This document shows, piece by piece, positions 35,673 through 47,744 of a stretch of 64,000 nucleotides of DNA (the stretch's first letter is position 1; each line of letters starts with the position of its first letter). The DNA is from Pseudomonas sp. CROZ-RG-20F-R04-15. GTDB taxonomy: Bacteria > Pseudomonadota > Gammaproteobacteria > Pseudomonadales > Pseudomonadaceae. The notes beneath the pieces were generated by a model. The model was not told where the DNA came from. It saw nothing but the letters and a program-made list of their open reading frames with translations, and made no database searches. The translations under genes were made by a program, and so were the position numbers. The stretch spans positions 1 to 64,000 of the forward strand of contig NZ_JAKNQL010000007.1 of NCBI RefSeq assembly GCF_022662375.1. Reading direction: 5' to 3'.

Positions 35673-36499
35673 TCGAGATTGGCCGCGGTGCAATCAGCAA
35701 AATGTCGGCGCGTCTGGACGGGCCGAACGTGCAATACGCGTTTCGTCTGGATGACGTCGAGGTGCCGGTCAACCCGTTGATCGGCACCACGGTGCGTCTG
35801 GAATACCTCGGGGCGATCCACTGCACCCATTGCGGGCGGAAGACCAAAACCAGTTTCAGTCAGGGTTATTGCTACCCGTGCATGACCAAACTGGCGCAGT
35901 GCGACCTGTGCATCATGAGCCCGGAGCGCTGCCACTATGACGCCGGCACCTGTCGCGATCCCGCGTGGGGCGAGCAGTTCTGCATGACCGATCACGTGGT
36001 TTACCTGTCCAATTCGTCGGGCATCAAGGTTGGCATCACTCGTGCTACGCAACTGCCGACTCGCTGGATCGATCAGGGTGCATGTCAGGCGTTGCCGATC
36101 ATGCGCGTTTCGACGCGGCAGCAATCGGGCTTCGTTGAAGATTTGTTCCGCAGTCAGGTAGCCGACAAGACCAACTGGCGCGCGTTGCTCAAGGGCGATG
36201 CGGTGGCGGTCGATCTGGCACAAGTGCGCGATCAACTGTTCGAGAGTTGCGCTGAAGGTCTGCAAGGCCTGCAAGAGCGATTCGGCCTGCAGGCGATTCA
36301 GACCATTGCCGACGTCGAACCGCTGGAAATCCGCTACCCGGTCGAGCAATACCCGGCCAAAATCGTCAGCTTCAACCTGGACAAGAACCCGATTGCCGAA
36401 GGCACGTTGTTGGGGATCAAGGGCCAGTACCTGATCTTCGATACCGGCGTGATCAATATTCGCAAGTACACGGCTTATCAGCTCGCCGTGCATCAATAA
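35669..36499 (+). CDS. DUF2797 zinc-finger protein
   Basis: A 276-residue protein of the DUF2797 family. A cysteine cluster (CTHCGRKTK, CYPCM, CDLC, then C-x5-H and CRDP) near residues 55-100 should bind zinc. The segment VYLSNSSGIKVGITRATQLPTRW that follows resembles a GIY-YIG-like nuclease core, so nucleic-acid binding or cleavage is plausible. Translation starts at TTG in a TTGA overlap with the upstream gene; the frame extends upstream but through that gene. It ends 10 bases before pepN. Confidence 0.78.
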   Translation: MIEIGRGAISKMSARLDGPNVQYAFRLDDVEVPVNPLIGTTVRLEYLGAIHCTHCGRKTKTSFSQGYCYPCMTKLAQCDLCIMSPERCHYDAGTCRDPAWGEQFCMTDHVVYLSNSSGIKVGITRATQLPTRWIDQGACQALPIMRVSTRQQSGFVEDLFRSQVADKTNWRALLKGDAVAVDLAQVRDQLFESCAEGLQGLQERFGLQAIQTIADVEPLEIRYPVEQYPAKIVSFNLDKNPIAEGTLLGIKGQYLIFDTGVINIRKYTAYQLAVHQ

Positions 36500-36509
36500 G
36501 GACTCCAGC

Positions 36510-39167
36510 ATGCGCACCGAACAACCGAAGATGATTTACCTCAAGGACTATCAGGCGCCCGAGTACCTGATCGACGAAACACACCTGACCTTCGAGTTGT
36601 TCGAGGATCACAGCCTGGTGCACGCGCAGTTGGTGATGCGCCGCAACCCGGCGCGTGGCCCGGGCCTGCCGCCGCTGGTGCTCGATGGCCAGCAGCTGGA
36701 ATTGTTGACGGTAACGCTGGCTGATAAGGAGCTTGGCGCTGCTGACTATCAATTGTCCGAGAATCATCTGACCCTGCAGCCGACCGCCGAAACCTTCACA
36801 GTCGACACCAGCGTCAGGATCCACCCGGAAACCAACACTGCGCTGGAAGGCCTGTACAAGTCCGGCACGATGTTCTGCACCCAGTGCGAGGCCGAGGGTT
36901 TCCGCAAGATCACTTATTACCTCGACCGCCCGGACGTGATGAGCAAGTTCACCACCACCGTGGTCGCCGAACAGCACAGCTACCCGGTGCTGCTCTCCAA
37001 CGGCAACCCGATCGCCTCGGGCCCGGGCGAAGACGGCCGGCACTGGGCAACCTGGGAAGACCCGTTCATGAAACCGGCGTACCTGTTTGCGCTGGTGGCC
37101 GGTGATTTGTGGTGCGTCGAAGACACCTTCACCACCATGACCGAACGCAACGTCGCGCTGCGCATTTATGTCGAGCCGGAAAACATCGACAAGTGCCAGC
37201 ACGCGATGAACAGCCTGAAGAAGTCGATGCGCTGGGACGAAGAGGTCTACGGTCGCGAGTACGATCTGGACATCTTCATGATCGTCGCCGTGAACGACTT
37301 CAACATGGGTGCGATGGAGAACAAAGGCCTTAACATCTTCAACTCCAGCGCCGTACTGGCTCGCGCCGAAACCGCTACCGATGCCGCCCACCAGCGCGTC
37401 GAGGCGATCGTCGCCCACGAATACTTCCACAACTGGTCGGGCAACCGCGTGACCTGCCGCGACTGGTTCCAGCTGTCGCTGAAGGAAGGCTTCACGGTGT
37501 TCCGTGATTCCGGCTTCTCCGCCGACATGAACTCGGCCACGGTCAAGCGCATTCAAGACGTGGCTTACCTGCGAACCCACCAGTTCGCCGAAGATGCCGG
37601 CCCGATGGCCCACGCCGTGCGCCCGGACAGCTTCATCGAAATCTCCAACTTCTACACCCTGACCGTGTACGAAAAGGGCTCGGAAGTGGTCGGCATGATC
37701 CACACCCTGCTCGGCGCCGAAGGCTTCCGTAAAGGCAGCGATCTGTACTTCGATCGCCATGACGGCCAAGCCGTGACCTGCGACGACTTCATCAAGGCGA
37801 TGGAAGATGCCAATGGCGTCGATCTGACCCAGTTCAAGCGCTGGTACAGCCAGGCTGGCACGCCACGTCTGGCGGTGAGTGAGTCGTACGACGCCGCCGC
37901 GAAAACCTACAGCCTGACCTTCCGCCAGAGCTGCCCGGAAACCCCGGACAAAGTTGAAAAACTGCCGTTCGTGATTCCGGTCGAACTCGGCCTGCTCGAC
38001 AGCCAAGGCAACGAGATTGCTCTGCGTCTGAGCGGTGAAGCGGCGGCGCAAGGCACCACCCGCGTGATCTCGGTGACGGAAGCCGAACAGACCTTCACCT
38101 TCGTTGATATCGCTGAACAGCCGCTGCCCTCGCTGCTGCGCGGCTTCTCCGCACCGGTGAAACTGAGCTTCCCGTACAACCGCGATCAACTGATGTTCCT
38201 GATGCAGCACGACAGCGACGGTTTCAACCGCTGGGATGCCGGTCAGCAACTGTCGGTGCAAGTGCTGCAAGAACTGATTGGCCAGCAGCAGAAGGGTGAG
38301 AGACTGAAGCTCGATCCGCGTCTGGTGTCGGCACTGCGCACGGTGCTGTCGGATGAGTCGCTGGATCAGGCGATGGTCGCCGAAATGCTCTCGTTGCCGG
38401 GTGAGGCGTACCTCACTGAAATCAGCGAAGTGGCGGATGTCGATGCGATTCATATCGCCCGTGAGTTCGCCCGTCAGCAACTGGCGGAAAGTCTGTTCGA
38501 AGCGCTGTGGCTGCGTTATCAGGCCAACCGTGATCTGTCGAAGCAAACCCCGTATGTGGCCGAAGCCGAGCATTTCGCCCGTCGCGCGTTGCAGAACATT
38601 GCGCTGTCGTACCTGATGCTCAGCGGCAAACCGGAAGTCCTGGCGGCGGCGCTGGAGCAATTCGAAGCGGCCGACAACATGACCGAACGCCTGACGGCGC
38701 TGGCGGTGCTGGTCAATTCGCCGTTCGAAGAACAGAAGGCTGCGGCGCTGGCGAGTTTCGCCGAGCACTTCAAGGACAACCCGCTGGTCATGGATCAGTG
38801 GTTCAGCGTGCAGGCCGGCAGCACCTTGCCGGGCGGGCTGGAGCGGGTGAAAGCGTTGATGCAGCACCCGGCGTTCAACATCAAGAACCCGAACAAGGTG
38901 CGTGCATTGGTTGGCGCGTTTGCCGGGCAGAACCTGATCAACTTCCACGCGGCCGATGGCTCGGGTTATCGCTTCCTCGCGGATCTGGTGATCGAATTGA
39001 ACGGCTTCAACCCGCAGATCGCTTCGCGTCAACTGGCGCCGCTGACGCGCTGGCGCAAATATGACGATGCGCGTCAGGCCTTGATGAAGGGCGAGCTGGA
39101 GCGGATTCGGGCGTCGGGGCAGTTGTCGAGTGATGTGTATGAGGTGGTGAGCAAAAGCCTGGCTTGA
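36510..39167 (+). CDS. pepN: aminopeptidase N
   Basis: An 885-residue M1 zinc aminopeptidase that trims N-terminal residues from cytoplasmic peptides. The exopeptidase motif GAMEN is near residue 268, and the zinc site HEYFHNWSGNRVTCRDWFQLSLKEG near 304 (HExxH plus the second Glu). The length fits the gamma-proteobacterial enzyme. It is the last gene of the nadK-to-pepN string and is followed at once by a dispersed repeat. Confidence 0.97.
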   Translation: MRTEQPKMIYLKDYQAPEYLIDETHLTFELFEDHSLVHAQLVMRRNPARGPGLPPLVLDGQQLELLTVTLADKELGAADYQLSENHLTLQPTAETFTVDTSVRIHPETNTALEGLYKSGTMFCTQCEAEGFRKITYYLDRPDVMSKFTTTVVAEQHSYPVLLSNGNPIASGPGEDGRHWATWEDPFMKPAYLFALVAGDLWCVEDTFTTMTERNVALRIYVEPENIDKCQHAMNSLKKSMRWDEEVYGREYDLDIFMIVAVNDFNMGAMENKGLNIFNSSAVLARAETATDAAHQRVEAIVAHEYFHNWSGNRVTCRDWFQLSLKEGFTVFRDSGFSADMNSATVKRIQDVAYLRTHQFAEDAGPMAHAVRPDSFIEISNFYTLTVYEKGSEVVGMIHTLLGAEGFRKGSDLYFDRHDGQAVTCDDFIKAMEDANGVDLTQFKRWYSQAGTPRLAVSESYDAAAKTYSLTFRQSCPETPDKVEKLPFVIPVELGLLDSQGNEIALRLSGEAAAQGTTRVISVTEAEQTFTFVDIAEQPLPSLLRGFSAPVKLSFPYNRDQLMFLMQHDSDGFNRWDAGQQLSVQVLQELIGQQQKGERLKLDPRLVSALRTVLSDESLDQAMVAEMLSLPGEAYLTEISEVADVDAIHIAREFARQQLAESLFEALWLRYQANRDLSKQTPYVAEAEHFARRALQNIALSYLMLSGKPEVLAAALEQFEAADNMTERLTALAVLVNSPFEEQKAAALASFAEHFKDNPLVMDQWFSVQAGSTLPGGLERVKALMQHPAFNIKNPNKVRALVGAFAGQNLINFHAADGSGYRFLADLVIELNGFNPQIASRQLAPLTRWRKYDDARQALMKGELERIRASGQLSSDVYEVVSKSLA

Positions 39168-39170
39168 TGG

Positions 39171-39348
39171 GCCCCTCACCCTAACCCTCTCCCAGTGGGA
39201 GAGGGGACTGACCGAGGTGTCTTTGCGCTATACGCCGACCTGAATGGCCGAGTCGAACTCAGGTTTTGAACAGCAAGAAGATCGGCTCCCTTTCCCCTTC
39301 GCCCCCTTGGGGGCGGTCCGACGTTTCGGGAGGGCTGGGGTGAGGGGG
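39171..39348. repeat. second copy of the CCCTCACCC...GGGTGAGGG repeat
   Basis: The 178-bp element begins 4 bases after the pepN stop. It matches the copy at 20220-20381 at both ends and through the middle. It differs mainly by about 20 extra bases (GGTCCGACGTTTCGGGAGGG region) just before the right end. It is placed to form a hairpin at the end of the pepN transcript. Confidence 0.85.
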
Positions 39349-39388
39349 TACGATCCAGGCCTCACCACAAACCCCAAGCCGTACACAT

Positions 39389-39422
39389 AAAAAAACGCCG
39401 CATTAACCAATGCGGCGTTTTT
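39389..39422 (-). terminator. bidirectional terminator of katG (and pepN)
   Basis: A 14-bp stem (AAAAACGCCGCATT/AATGCGGCGTTTTT) with a 4-base AACC loop and A/T tracts on both sides lies between the convergent pepN and katG genes. Confidence 0.93.
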
Positions 39423-39434
39423 ATTGACTAAAAG

Positions 39435-41786
<2,352 letters not shown>

Positions 41787-41856
41787 CTAATAGGCCGACT
41801 ATTGGACATTGATAGTCAGAACCTTTTACTGCGCGCTCGCCCTTATAGAACTTTGG

Positions 41857-44088
41857 TCAGGTGGATTGCGCGGTGTCGTCATCCGGCACGTCGTCGAGAA
41901 TATCCTCTTGCCCCGGCAATTCAGTAATCACACTGAAGTCCGTCACCTCAACCGCACCCAGCCCATACCCCAGCAAATGGAAAGAAAACGCTTTGCGCTC
42001 TTGCGGGTTGTCGAAGCTGAAGTTCATTTCCAGTGGCTGGTCGGCGGTTGCGACCATCTCCTCAGGCAGACCGATCTGCACGTCCTGTTCGAATTCCTTG
42101 GCCTTGAGCTGAATGTACGCCGCCTGCTGCGGGTCGACTGAACGTACCGTCAGACGCACGCGAGTGTGCGAGCCTTTGGGCATTTCCAGGTACTGCGCAC
42201 CGATCAGATTGTCGGCCCAGTCATCCTTGATTTGCGCTTGCAGCGGGATGACGTTGGTACTGCCGAACTGATAGCGGTGATTGAGCGGTGTGCGCAGCAG
42301 CGACAGGTCGAGGGCGTTGGCGCGCGCGGCGATTTGCCGGGCCGGGTGGCCGCTGTAGTTGCCTTTGTACGTGGCACTTTCGGCGATGAAACCGGCGCTT
42401 TCGTAGTAGCGGCAACGGCGTGGCATGTCGCACTCGGAGAAGATTCCCTGACCGTTGTGATAGCGCAGTTTGCCGTTGGTGAACGACATGATTTCGCGGC
42501 CGCTGTCGTAGTCGCGAAACAGCGAACGACCGCTCAGCGCGGAAGGCACTGGCAGGTCGAAATAGTCGAGGATCGAGGTGCTCAGATCGACGTGGCCATA
42601 CACGCCTTTGTTCAGTCGTGGCAGTTGTTCATGTTCTGGCGCCAGGGTCAGATTGAAACCCCACGACGAGGCCAGTCGCACGCCATCGATGCCGTGGGAT
42701 TCGTCGGAAGTGATCACCACCAGCGTGTCTTTCAGAACACCCTGACGTTCGAGGCCGCTGAGGAACTGTTCCAGCGCGTCGTCGAGATAACCGACGGCGG
42801 CTTGTTTTGGCGTTTCGTAGCGCTCCAGATATTCCTCGGGCGCGGAGTAGGGCTGATGGGTGCCGACGGTCAGCAATGTCAGCATCCACGGTTTTTTCTG
42901 CTTTTTCAGTTGGCCGACATAATCCAGCGCGCCTTCGAAAAACGCCTTGTCATCCTTGCCCCACGGGAATTCCAGATAGTTGCTGTTGCTGAACCATTCG
43001 AGACCATGAGTCGCATCGAAACCGATGTGCGGCATGATCTTGTCTTTGGCCATGAAACGCAGGCCGGCACCTTGCAGATAGTGTGTGCTGAAGCCGTGCT
43101 CCCGCAGTTGCGCCGGCAGGCAGGCCTGATTGCGCTCGTTGAGAGTGAGCATCTCCACGCCTTTGGGCGTGCCGTTGTTGAGTTTGTCGTAGTCACCGCA
43201 AAGCATCGCGTACAGACCGCGAATGGTCTGGTGCGTATGCAGCACGTAATCCGGGGTGTTCATGCCGCGCTCGGCCCAGCGGCTGAGGTTGGGCATCAGG
43301 TCTTCCTGATAATGGCTGCCGATGGCCTCGCGGTTGGCGCGGATGTAGGCACCGGGAATGCCTTCAAGGGCGATGATCAGTACGTTGCTCGCCTGACCTG
43401 GTGCGGCCAGCAGCTTCTGCCCGTTGAGGTCGACGTCGGTGAGTCCGGCCATGGCCGGCGCGGGTTCTTCGACATCGCCATCGAGCCATTCCTCGGCCCG
43501 GATCTGCAAATCGGCCACTTCGGTGGCCAGCAACTGGTGCGGCAGATTGTACTGGCGCCACGGATCCGCTTCGCTTGGCCACAGGTTTTGCGCGCCCCAG
43601 TGCGCGGCGAACAGCGCCAGCGGCGCGCCCCAGACCGCACGGGGAAGGGCTGGACGCGGCGTGCCACGGCCAGCAAATTGGGTCAGCAGCCAGAGCAGCA
43701 GGGCGAGCAGCAAGGTGATGCCCAATGCCGGATGCGCCAGCCCGCCGCCGGTGGAGTTCTCGACGAACTGCGGATCGATCAGGTAATGAATGTCGGAAGG
43801 TGTCGGCAAACGTCCAACCGCGCTGACCAGCTCAGCCGTCGCCACCGCCAGCAAGCCCCAGAACACCAATACCGGCAAGGCCAGCCACCACACCCGACGA
43901 TGCAGCAAAACCACCAGCAGGCTGCCGATGGCCAGGTCCGACACATAGCCCAGCGGTGTCGACCAGCCCAGTGCTGCACGCAGGCACACCGGCACAATCA
44001 ACACGAGAAAAATCAGCGAAAAGAGGCGGGCATACGGCTGCCGCAACCGGTTAAAAAGAGCGCTCACAAAAAAAGACCTTCCAGCCAT
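41857..44088 (-). CDS. LTA-synthase-like sulfatase-superfamily membrane protein
   Basis: A 743-residue inner-membrane protein. Four to five transmembrane helices fill residues about 15-165. A large periplasmic alkaline-phosphatase-superfamily domain follows, with IIALEGIPGAYI as the first metal site, HTHQTIRGLYAMLCGD carrying the likely Thr nucleophile, and VVITSDESHG as a late metal site. Relatives transfer phosphoglycerol or phosphoethanolamine onto envelope glycans, or hydrolyse sulfates. A roughly 150-residue C-terminal beta-rich extension is unusual. It is monocistronic; the substrate is unknown. Confidence 0.82.
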   Translation of the reverse strand: MAGRSFFVSALFNRLRQPYARLFSLIFLVLIVPVCLRAALGWSTPLGYVSDLAIGSLLVVLLHRRVWWLALPVLVFWGLLAVATAELVSAVGRLPTPSDIHYLIDPQFVENSTGGGLAHPALGITLLLALLLWLLTQFAGRGTPRPALPRAVWGAPLALFAAHWGAQNLWPSEADPWRQYNLPHQLLATEVADLQIRAEEWLDGDVEEPAPAMAGLTDVDLNGQKLLAAPGQASNVLIIALEGIPGAYIRANREAIGSHYQEDLMPNLSRWAERGMNTPDYVLHTHQTIRGLYAMLCGDYDKLNNGTPKGVEMLTLNERNQACLPAQLREHGFSTHYLQGAGLRFMAKDKIMPHIGFDATHGLEWFSNSNYLEFPWGKDDKAFFEGALDYVGQLKKQKKPWMLTLLTVGTHQPYSAPEEYLERYETPKQAAVGYLDDALEQFLSGLERQGVLKDTLVVITSDESHGIDGVRLASSWGFNLTLAPEHEQLPRLNKGVYGHVDLSTSILDYFDLPVPSALSGRSLFRDYDSGREIMSFTNGKLRYHNGQGIFSECDMPRRCRYYESAGFIAESATYKGNYSGHPARQIAARANALDLSLLRTPLNHRYQFGSTNVIPLQAQIKDDWADNLIGAQYLEMPKGSHTRVRLTVRSVDPQQAAYIQLKAKEFEQDVQIGLPEEMVATADQPLEMNFSFDNPQERKAFSFHLLGYGLGAVEVTDFSVITELPGQEDILDDVPDDDTAQST

Positions 44089-44304
44089 TAAAACGTCATA
44101 AAAGTGTGGGCGATGATACCAAGGGTAGGCTGTCTGATCGCCCTTTTAAACGCACAGCTGATGCGCTGGCGCGGTGCCCTCTGAAGGTGCTGAAATGTCT
44201 GCGGCCCTGACCGGGCCTCGTGTGGCAGGGCAATCGGACATATTGCTGCGGGTGGATTTATTGTTTCAGGCTGTTTAACCCGTCATCCGGCAACGAAGAT
44301 CCAG

Positions 44305-44394
44305 TGTGGGAGCGAGCTTGCTCGCGAAGGCGATCTTTCAGTCGACAGAGCTTTTGCCTGTGCCGACGCTTTCGCGAGCAAGCTCGCTCCCACA
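44305..44394. repeat. REPIN (T variant)
   Basis: Inverted REP units of the GAGCGAGCTTGCTCGCGAA type at 44305-44332 and about 44367-44394. The 416-base gap between the sulfatase-like gene and the hydroxylase gene (44089-44504) otherwise holds only promoter-like AT-rich sequence near 44100; I see no small gene in it. Confidence 0.92.
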
Positions 44395-44504
44395 TTTGAT
44401 GTGTAGGCAGACCAGGCAAGCAGAATGAGCCTTTGATCCGTAAAAGCTGCATTTGCGAAACGTTGCGATTTACAATGCGCATCTTCTGTTGGAGATCGGC
44501 CTTC

Positions 44505-45524
44505 GTGGACGTCCTCACACAACTGCTTGCTCAGCTTGAGCGATGGGTGATCACCCCGGTCACCACGCAATTTTTCGGCCTGTTCGACCTCAATGGTCGC
44601 CTCGGCGTGGTTTTTCTTTGTGCTTCGTTCAGCATTGCCTACGCACTGTTCCGCTTTAGAAAGTCGCGCCAGCTGACCGATGCGCAGACCTTCTGGCAAT
44701 ACATTGGCGGCCGGCGCGTGTTCGGCCATCGCTCGGCATGGCTCGATTACCGCTACTACTTCATCAAGGCGATACTGAAAGTGGCGCTGGTCTTGCCGCT
44801 GGTGGCCTTGGTTGATCCGTACATTCTGCGCTCAGGCGACTATCTGCAGTTTTTCACGCAACTGTGGGGCGCACGCGAGCAAGTGCCCAATCACCCATGG
44901 ATCGCCTCGCTCTACGGCTTCGGCGTGTTCCTGCTCAGAGACTTCCTGCATTACTGGATTCATCGCGCCTTTCATTCGCGCTACCTGTGGGATTTTCACA
45001 AGGTTCATCATTCCGCGCCGGTACTGGTACCGGCCACGGCGAGCCGCATTCATATCGTCGAAACACTGGCAGAAAGACTGGTCATGGCCGTCGGCCTCGC
45101 GGCGTTTGCCGGCGTGGTCTGGTACGCCTGTGGTGGTGAAGTCAGCCGCTACACCTTGTTCGGCGTGACCTGGCTGGTGTTGTTCGTCAACAGCCTGGCA
45201 GCCAATCTGCGTCACAGTCACGTCTGGCTATCGTTCGGCCCGAGGATCGAGCATGTGCTCAACAGCCCGGCGCAACACCAAATTCACCACAGCGATGCGC
45301 CACGTCACCACAACAAGAACTTCGCCACCAATCTGTCGGTGTGGGACTGGATGTTCGGCACGCTGTATCTCACCACTTCGACACCGGAACCGCTGCGCTT
45401 CGGCACTGGCGAAGCAGACCGAGAACGTTACCTGACGTTGTACAGCCTGATCGTTATGCCTTTTGTCGACAGCGCCCGGCGCTTACTGCCCGCCAGACGT
45501 CCTCGTGCTATCTTTATGCGATAA
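44505..45524 (+). CDS. sterol desaturase / fatty-acid hydroxylase family membrane protein
   Basis: A 339-residue integral membrane di-iron oxygenase. The histidine boxes are HYWIHRAFH, HKVHHS and HQIHHSDAPRHH, in the order and spacing of the fatty-acid hydroxylase superfamily, and about five hydrophobic helices are visible. It probably hydroxylates a lipid in the inner membrane; no sterols are expected here. The start is uncertain: a GTG with GGAG 10 bases upstream gives the best family length, while an ATG ten codons earlier is also open. Confidence 0.85.
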   Translation: MDVLTQLLAQLERWVITPVTTQFFGLFDLNGRLGVVFLCASFSIAYALFRFRKSRQLTDAQTFWQYIGGRRVFGHRSAWLDYRYYFIKAILKVALVLPLVALVDPYILRSGDYLQFFTQLWGAREQVPNHPWIASLYGFGVFLLRDFLHYWIHRAFHSRYLWDFHKVHHSAPVLVPATASRIHIVETLAERLVMAVGLAAFAGVVWYACGGEVSRYTLFGVTWLVLFVNSLAANLRHSHVWLSFGPRIEHVLNSPAQHQIHHSDAPRHHNKNFATNLSVWDWMFGTLYLTTSTPEPLRFGTGEADRERYLTLYSLIVMPFVDSARRLLPARRPRAIFMR

Positions 45525-45598
45525 AGATATTTAATTTCTGTTTTTTATATCTATAAAGTCAGACCTTTCAGCAAACCACCCCATGCTGCGAGGTTGTC

Positions 45599-46615
45599 AT
45601 GGCCACACCGTTCAAACGTTCCGGACTGACTCTGTTGGCCGCTTCCCTGGCCGCGAGTGCGTTGTTCAGCACCGGCGCTCAGGCCGAAGGCAAGATCAGC
45701 ATCGCCCAGCAATTCGGCATCGGTTACCTGATTCTCGATGTGGTGCGCGATCAGAACCTCATCGAAAAACACGGTAAAGAGCAGGGCCTCGACATCAAGG
45801 TCGACTGGAACAGCATTTCCGGCGCTACAGCAATGAATGAGGCGCTGCTGACTGGTTCGCTCGATGTGGTTTCGGCGGGCGTGCCGCCGATGCTCACCGT
45901 GTGGGATCGCACCAAAGGCAAACAGAACGTCAAAGCCATCGCCGCACTGGGTTCGATGCCCAACTATTTGTTGACCAACAACCCGAACATCAAAACGCTC
46001 AAGGACTTCAGCGACAAGGATCGGATTGCTGTGCCGGCCGCCGGTGTCGGCTTCCAGTCACGCACCTTGCAGATCGAGACCGCCAAGGAATTCGGCGACG
46101 CCCAGTACAAGAAATTCGACGATATTTCGGTGAGCCTGCCGCACCCCGATGCGACGGCCGCGCTGATTGCCGGCGGCTCGGAAATCAACTCGCATTTCTC
46201 CAGCCCGCCGTTTCAATACCAGGCCCTGCAGAATCCCAACGTGCACAAAGTGTTGAGTTCCTACGACGTGCTCGGCGGACAGGCAACGTTCAACGTGCTC
46301 TACACCACGGAAAAATTCCACGACGAAAACCCGAAAACCTATAAGGCGTTCTACGACGCGTTGGCTGAGGCTGAGAAGATCATCAAGGCTGACAAACCCG
46401 CTGCTGCACAGGCTTATATTCGCGTAGAACAGTCGAAGTTGCCGCTGGCCCTGGTCGAGCAAATCGTCAAGGATCCGGAGATCGACTTCACCGTGGTGCC
46501 ACAGCGCACGTTTATTTACGCAGAGAAATTGCAGGAACTGGGCGTGCTGAAGAACAAGGCGGGGAGCTGGAAGGATTATTTCTTTGAAGAGGCGCATGGT
46601 GGTGCGGGGAGTTGA
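45599..46615 (+). CDS. orphan periplasmic substrate-binding protein, taurine/nitrate/sulfonate (NMT1-like) type
   Basis: A 338-residue ABC-transporter binding protein. The signal peptide (residues about 1-28, ending STGAQAEG) precedes a SsuA/TauA/NMT1-like fold: FGIGYLILDVVRDQNLIEKHGK, SISGATAMNEALLTGSLDV and AVPAAGVGFQSRTLQIETAKEFGD. It should bind a small organic anion or aromatic compound in the periplasm. No permease or ATPase gene lies nearby, so it must use components encoded elsewhere or act alone. Confidence 0.85.
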   Translation: MATPFKRSGLTLLAASLAASALFSTGAQAEGKISIAQQFGIGYLILDVVRDQNLIEKHGKEQGLDIKVDWNSISGATAMNEALLTGSLDVVSAGVPPMLTVWDRTKGKQNVKAIAALGSMPNYLLTNNPNIKTLKDFSDKDRIAVPAAGVGFQSRTLQIETAKEFGDAQYKKFDDISVSLPHPDATAALIAGGSEINSHFSSPPFQYQALQNPNVHKVLSSYDVLGGQATFNVLYTTEKFHDENPKTYKAFYDALAEAEKIIKADKPAAAQAYIRVEQSKLPLALVEQIVKDPEIDFTVVPQRTFIYAEKLQELGVLKNKAGSWKDYFFEEAHGGAGS

Positions 46616-46720
46616 TGGAGAGGCGATATCGGTACTTCGCCTCAGATGTACTAAGGCATGTTGGCGCGTTTCCGAAGAACAGTGGCCTGCCCATATTACA
46701 GGCCGCTGTCAGGCAGAAAG

Positions 46721-47035
46721 TTAGTCAACTACCGTGAGAATTTCATAAGTAAAATGAGGCCCAGGCCACCATTTGATTGTAAGTATTACTTCTTCGCCTG
46801 AGATCAAACACCACCTTGGTACGATTCCGTGAGTTTCCATTTTCTTGAGGTCCGTGACATCGGTAGTGTGCGCACGACCGTCTTGCAAGTGCACGCCCAC
46901 TTCATAGCGGTTCATTTTTACGGCAGGGGTAACTATGGCGCCGAATGTTTCAGTTTTCGACAATGAAATGGTTTTCGCCTGATGATCCAGACCCTGAAAT
47001 TCAAAGGGCAAGTCATTGATGTGTTTTAAAGCCAT
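46721..47035 (-). CDS. small protein of unknown function (104 residues)
   Basis: I do not recognise it. It encodes a soluble, beta-strand-rich protein (MALKHINDLPFEFQGLDHQ... ending HFTYEILTVVD) with two tryptophans in IKWWPGP near residue 89. GGAGAG at 7 bases supports the start. The coding sequence is AT-richer than its neighbours, suggesting recent acquisition. Neither neighbour is in an operon with it. Confidence 0.65.
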   Translation of the reverse strand: MALKHINDLPFEFQGLDHQAKTISLSKTETFGAIVTPAVKMNRYEVGVHLQDGRAHTTDVTDLKKMETHGIVPRWCLISGEEVILTIKWWPGPHFTYEILTVVD

Positions 47036-47204
47036 TTTTCATCTCTCCGCAAACCCCTGCACATTTTGCAGGCGAGGCCAGCGTAACCAGTGGCCCACCG
47101 CATGCCCACTGTAAGAACTGACAGTTTTTTATAACGAAAAGAAATTGCTGTTCGCTGTAACGGCTATATGGATTGATGAGCACCAGCGGCCACAATCAAT
47201 GTAA

Positions 47205-47247
47205 AAAAAAGGGGCGGCCTGATCATCGATCAGGCCGCCCCTTTTTT
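47205..47247 (-). terminator. strong bidirectional terminator
   Basis: A 20-bp perfect stem (AAAAAAGGGGCGGCCTGATC and its complement) with a 3-base loop ends in T-tracts on either strand, 18 bases after the copper-chaperone gene stop. Confidence 0.95.
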
Positions 47248-47264
47248 ATTGGCGCTCAGTCAGA

Positions 47265-47744
47265 TCAATGCATTTTGCTGTGATCGTGACCTTCCATGTT
47301 GGTCAGCGCACGAACCGGTGCCTTCACTTCGATGGTCTCTTTTTCGCCCTTGGCGTTTTCCACGGTCAGGGTCAGCGGAACTGTTTCGCCTTCCTTCAAC
47401 TGACCATTCAGCTTCATCAGCATCACGTGGTAGCCGTTCGGATCAAGTTTGACGGCTTTACCAGCGGGCAGGTCGACCGACTTCACTTCGCCCATTTTCA
47501 TCACATCGCCGTTCATGGTCATTTCGTGGATCTGCACATCTTTGGCCTCTGGCGTCGCGACGCTGAGCAACTTGCTGTCGCTGTCGGCGGTGAGGGTCAT
47601 GAACGCGCCGCTGGCGGTCTGGGTTGGCACGGTGGCACGCACCCAGGCGTCGTCGACTTTGGTCTGCGCGGAGACCTGGAACGCCAGGCCCAGCAGAGAC
47701 AGACCGATGACAGCGCGTTTGATGTGGTTCAGAACAGGTTGCAT
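47265..47744 (-). CDS. periplasmic copper chaperone PCu(A)C
   Basis: A 159-residue exported protein (signal peptide to about residue 26, FQVSAQ). The copper site is the classic H-x-M pattern: IHEMTMNGDVMKMGEVKSV followed about 21 residues later by GYHVMLMKL. A His/Met-rich tail (GHDHSKMH) may also bind copper. It delivers Cu(I) to the CuA site of cytochrome c oxidase together with Sco. Its ATG overlaps the Sco stop codon (TGATG) with GGAGG upstream, so the two are translationally coupled. Confidence 0.92.
   Translation of the reverse strand: MQPVLNHIKRAVIGLSLLGLAFQVSAQTKVDDAWVRATVPTQTASGAFMTLTADSDSKLLSVATPEAKDVQIHEMTMNGDVMKMGEVKSVDLPAGKAVKLDPNGYHVMLMKLNGQLKEGETVPLTLTVENAKGEKETIEVKAPVRALTNMEGHDHSKMH

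Noticed and set aside
36453..39179. A 908-codon open frame on the minus strand opposite pepN
   Set aside because: The + strand encodes a complete aminopeptidase N with all active-site motifs; the antisense frame is Arg/His/Gln-rich with no motifs, as expected from GC-rich codon bias.
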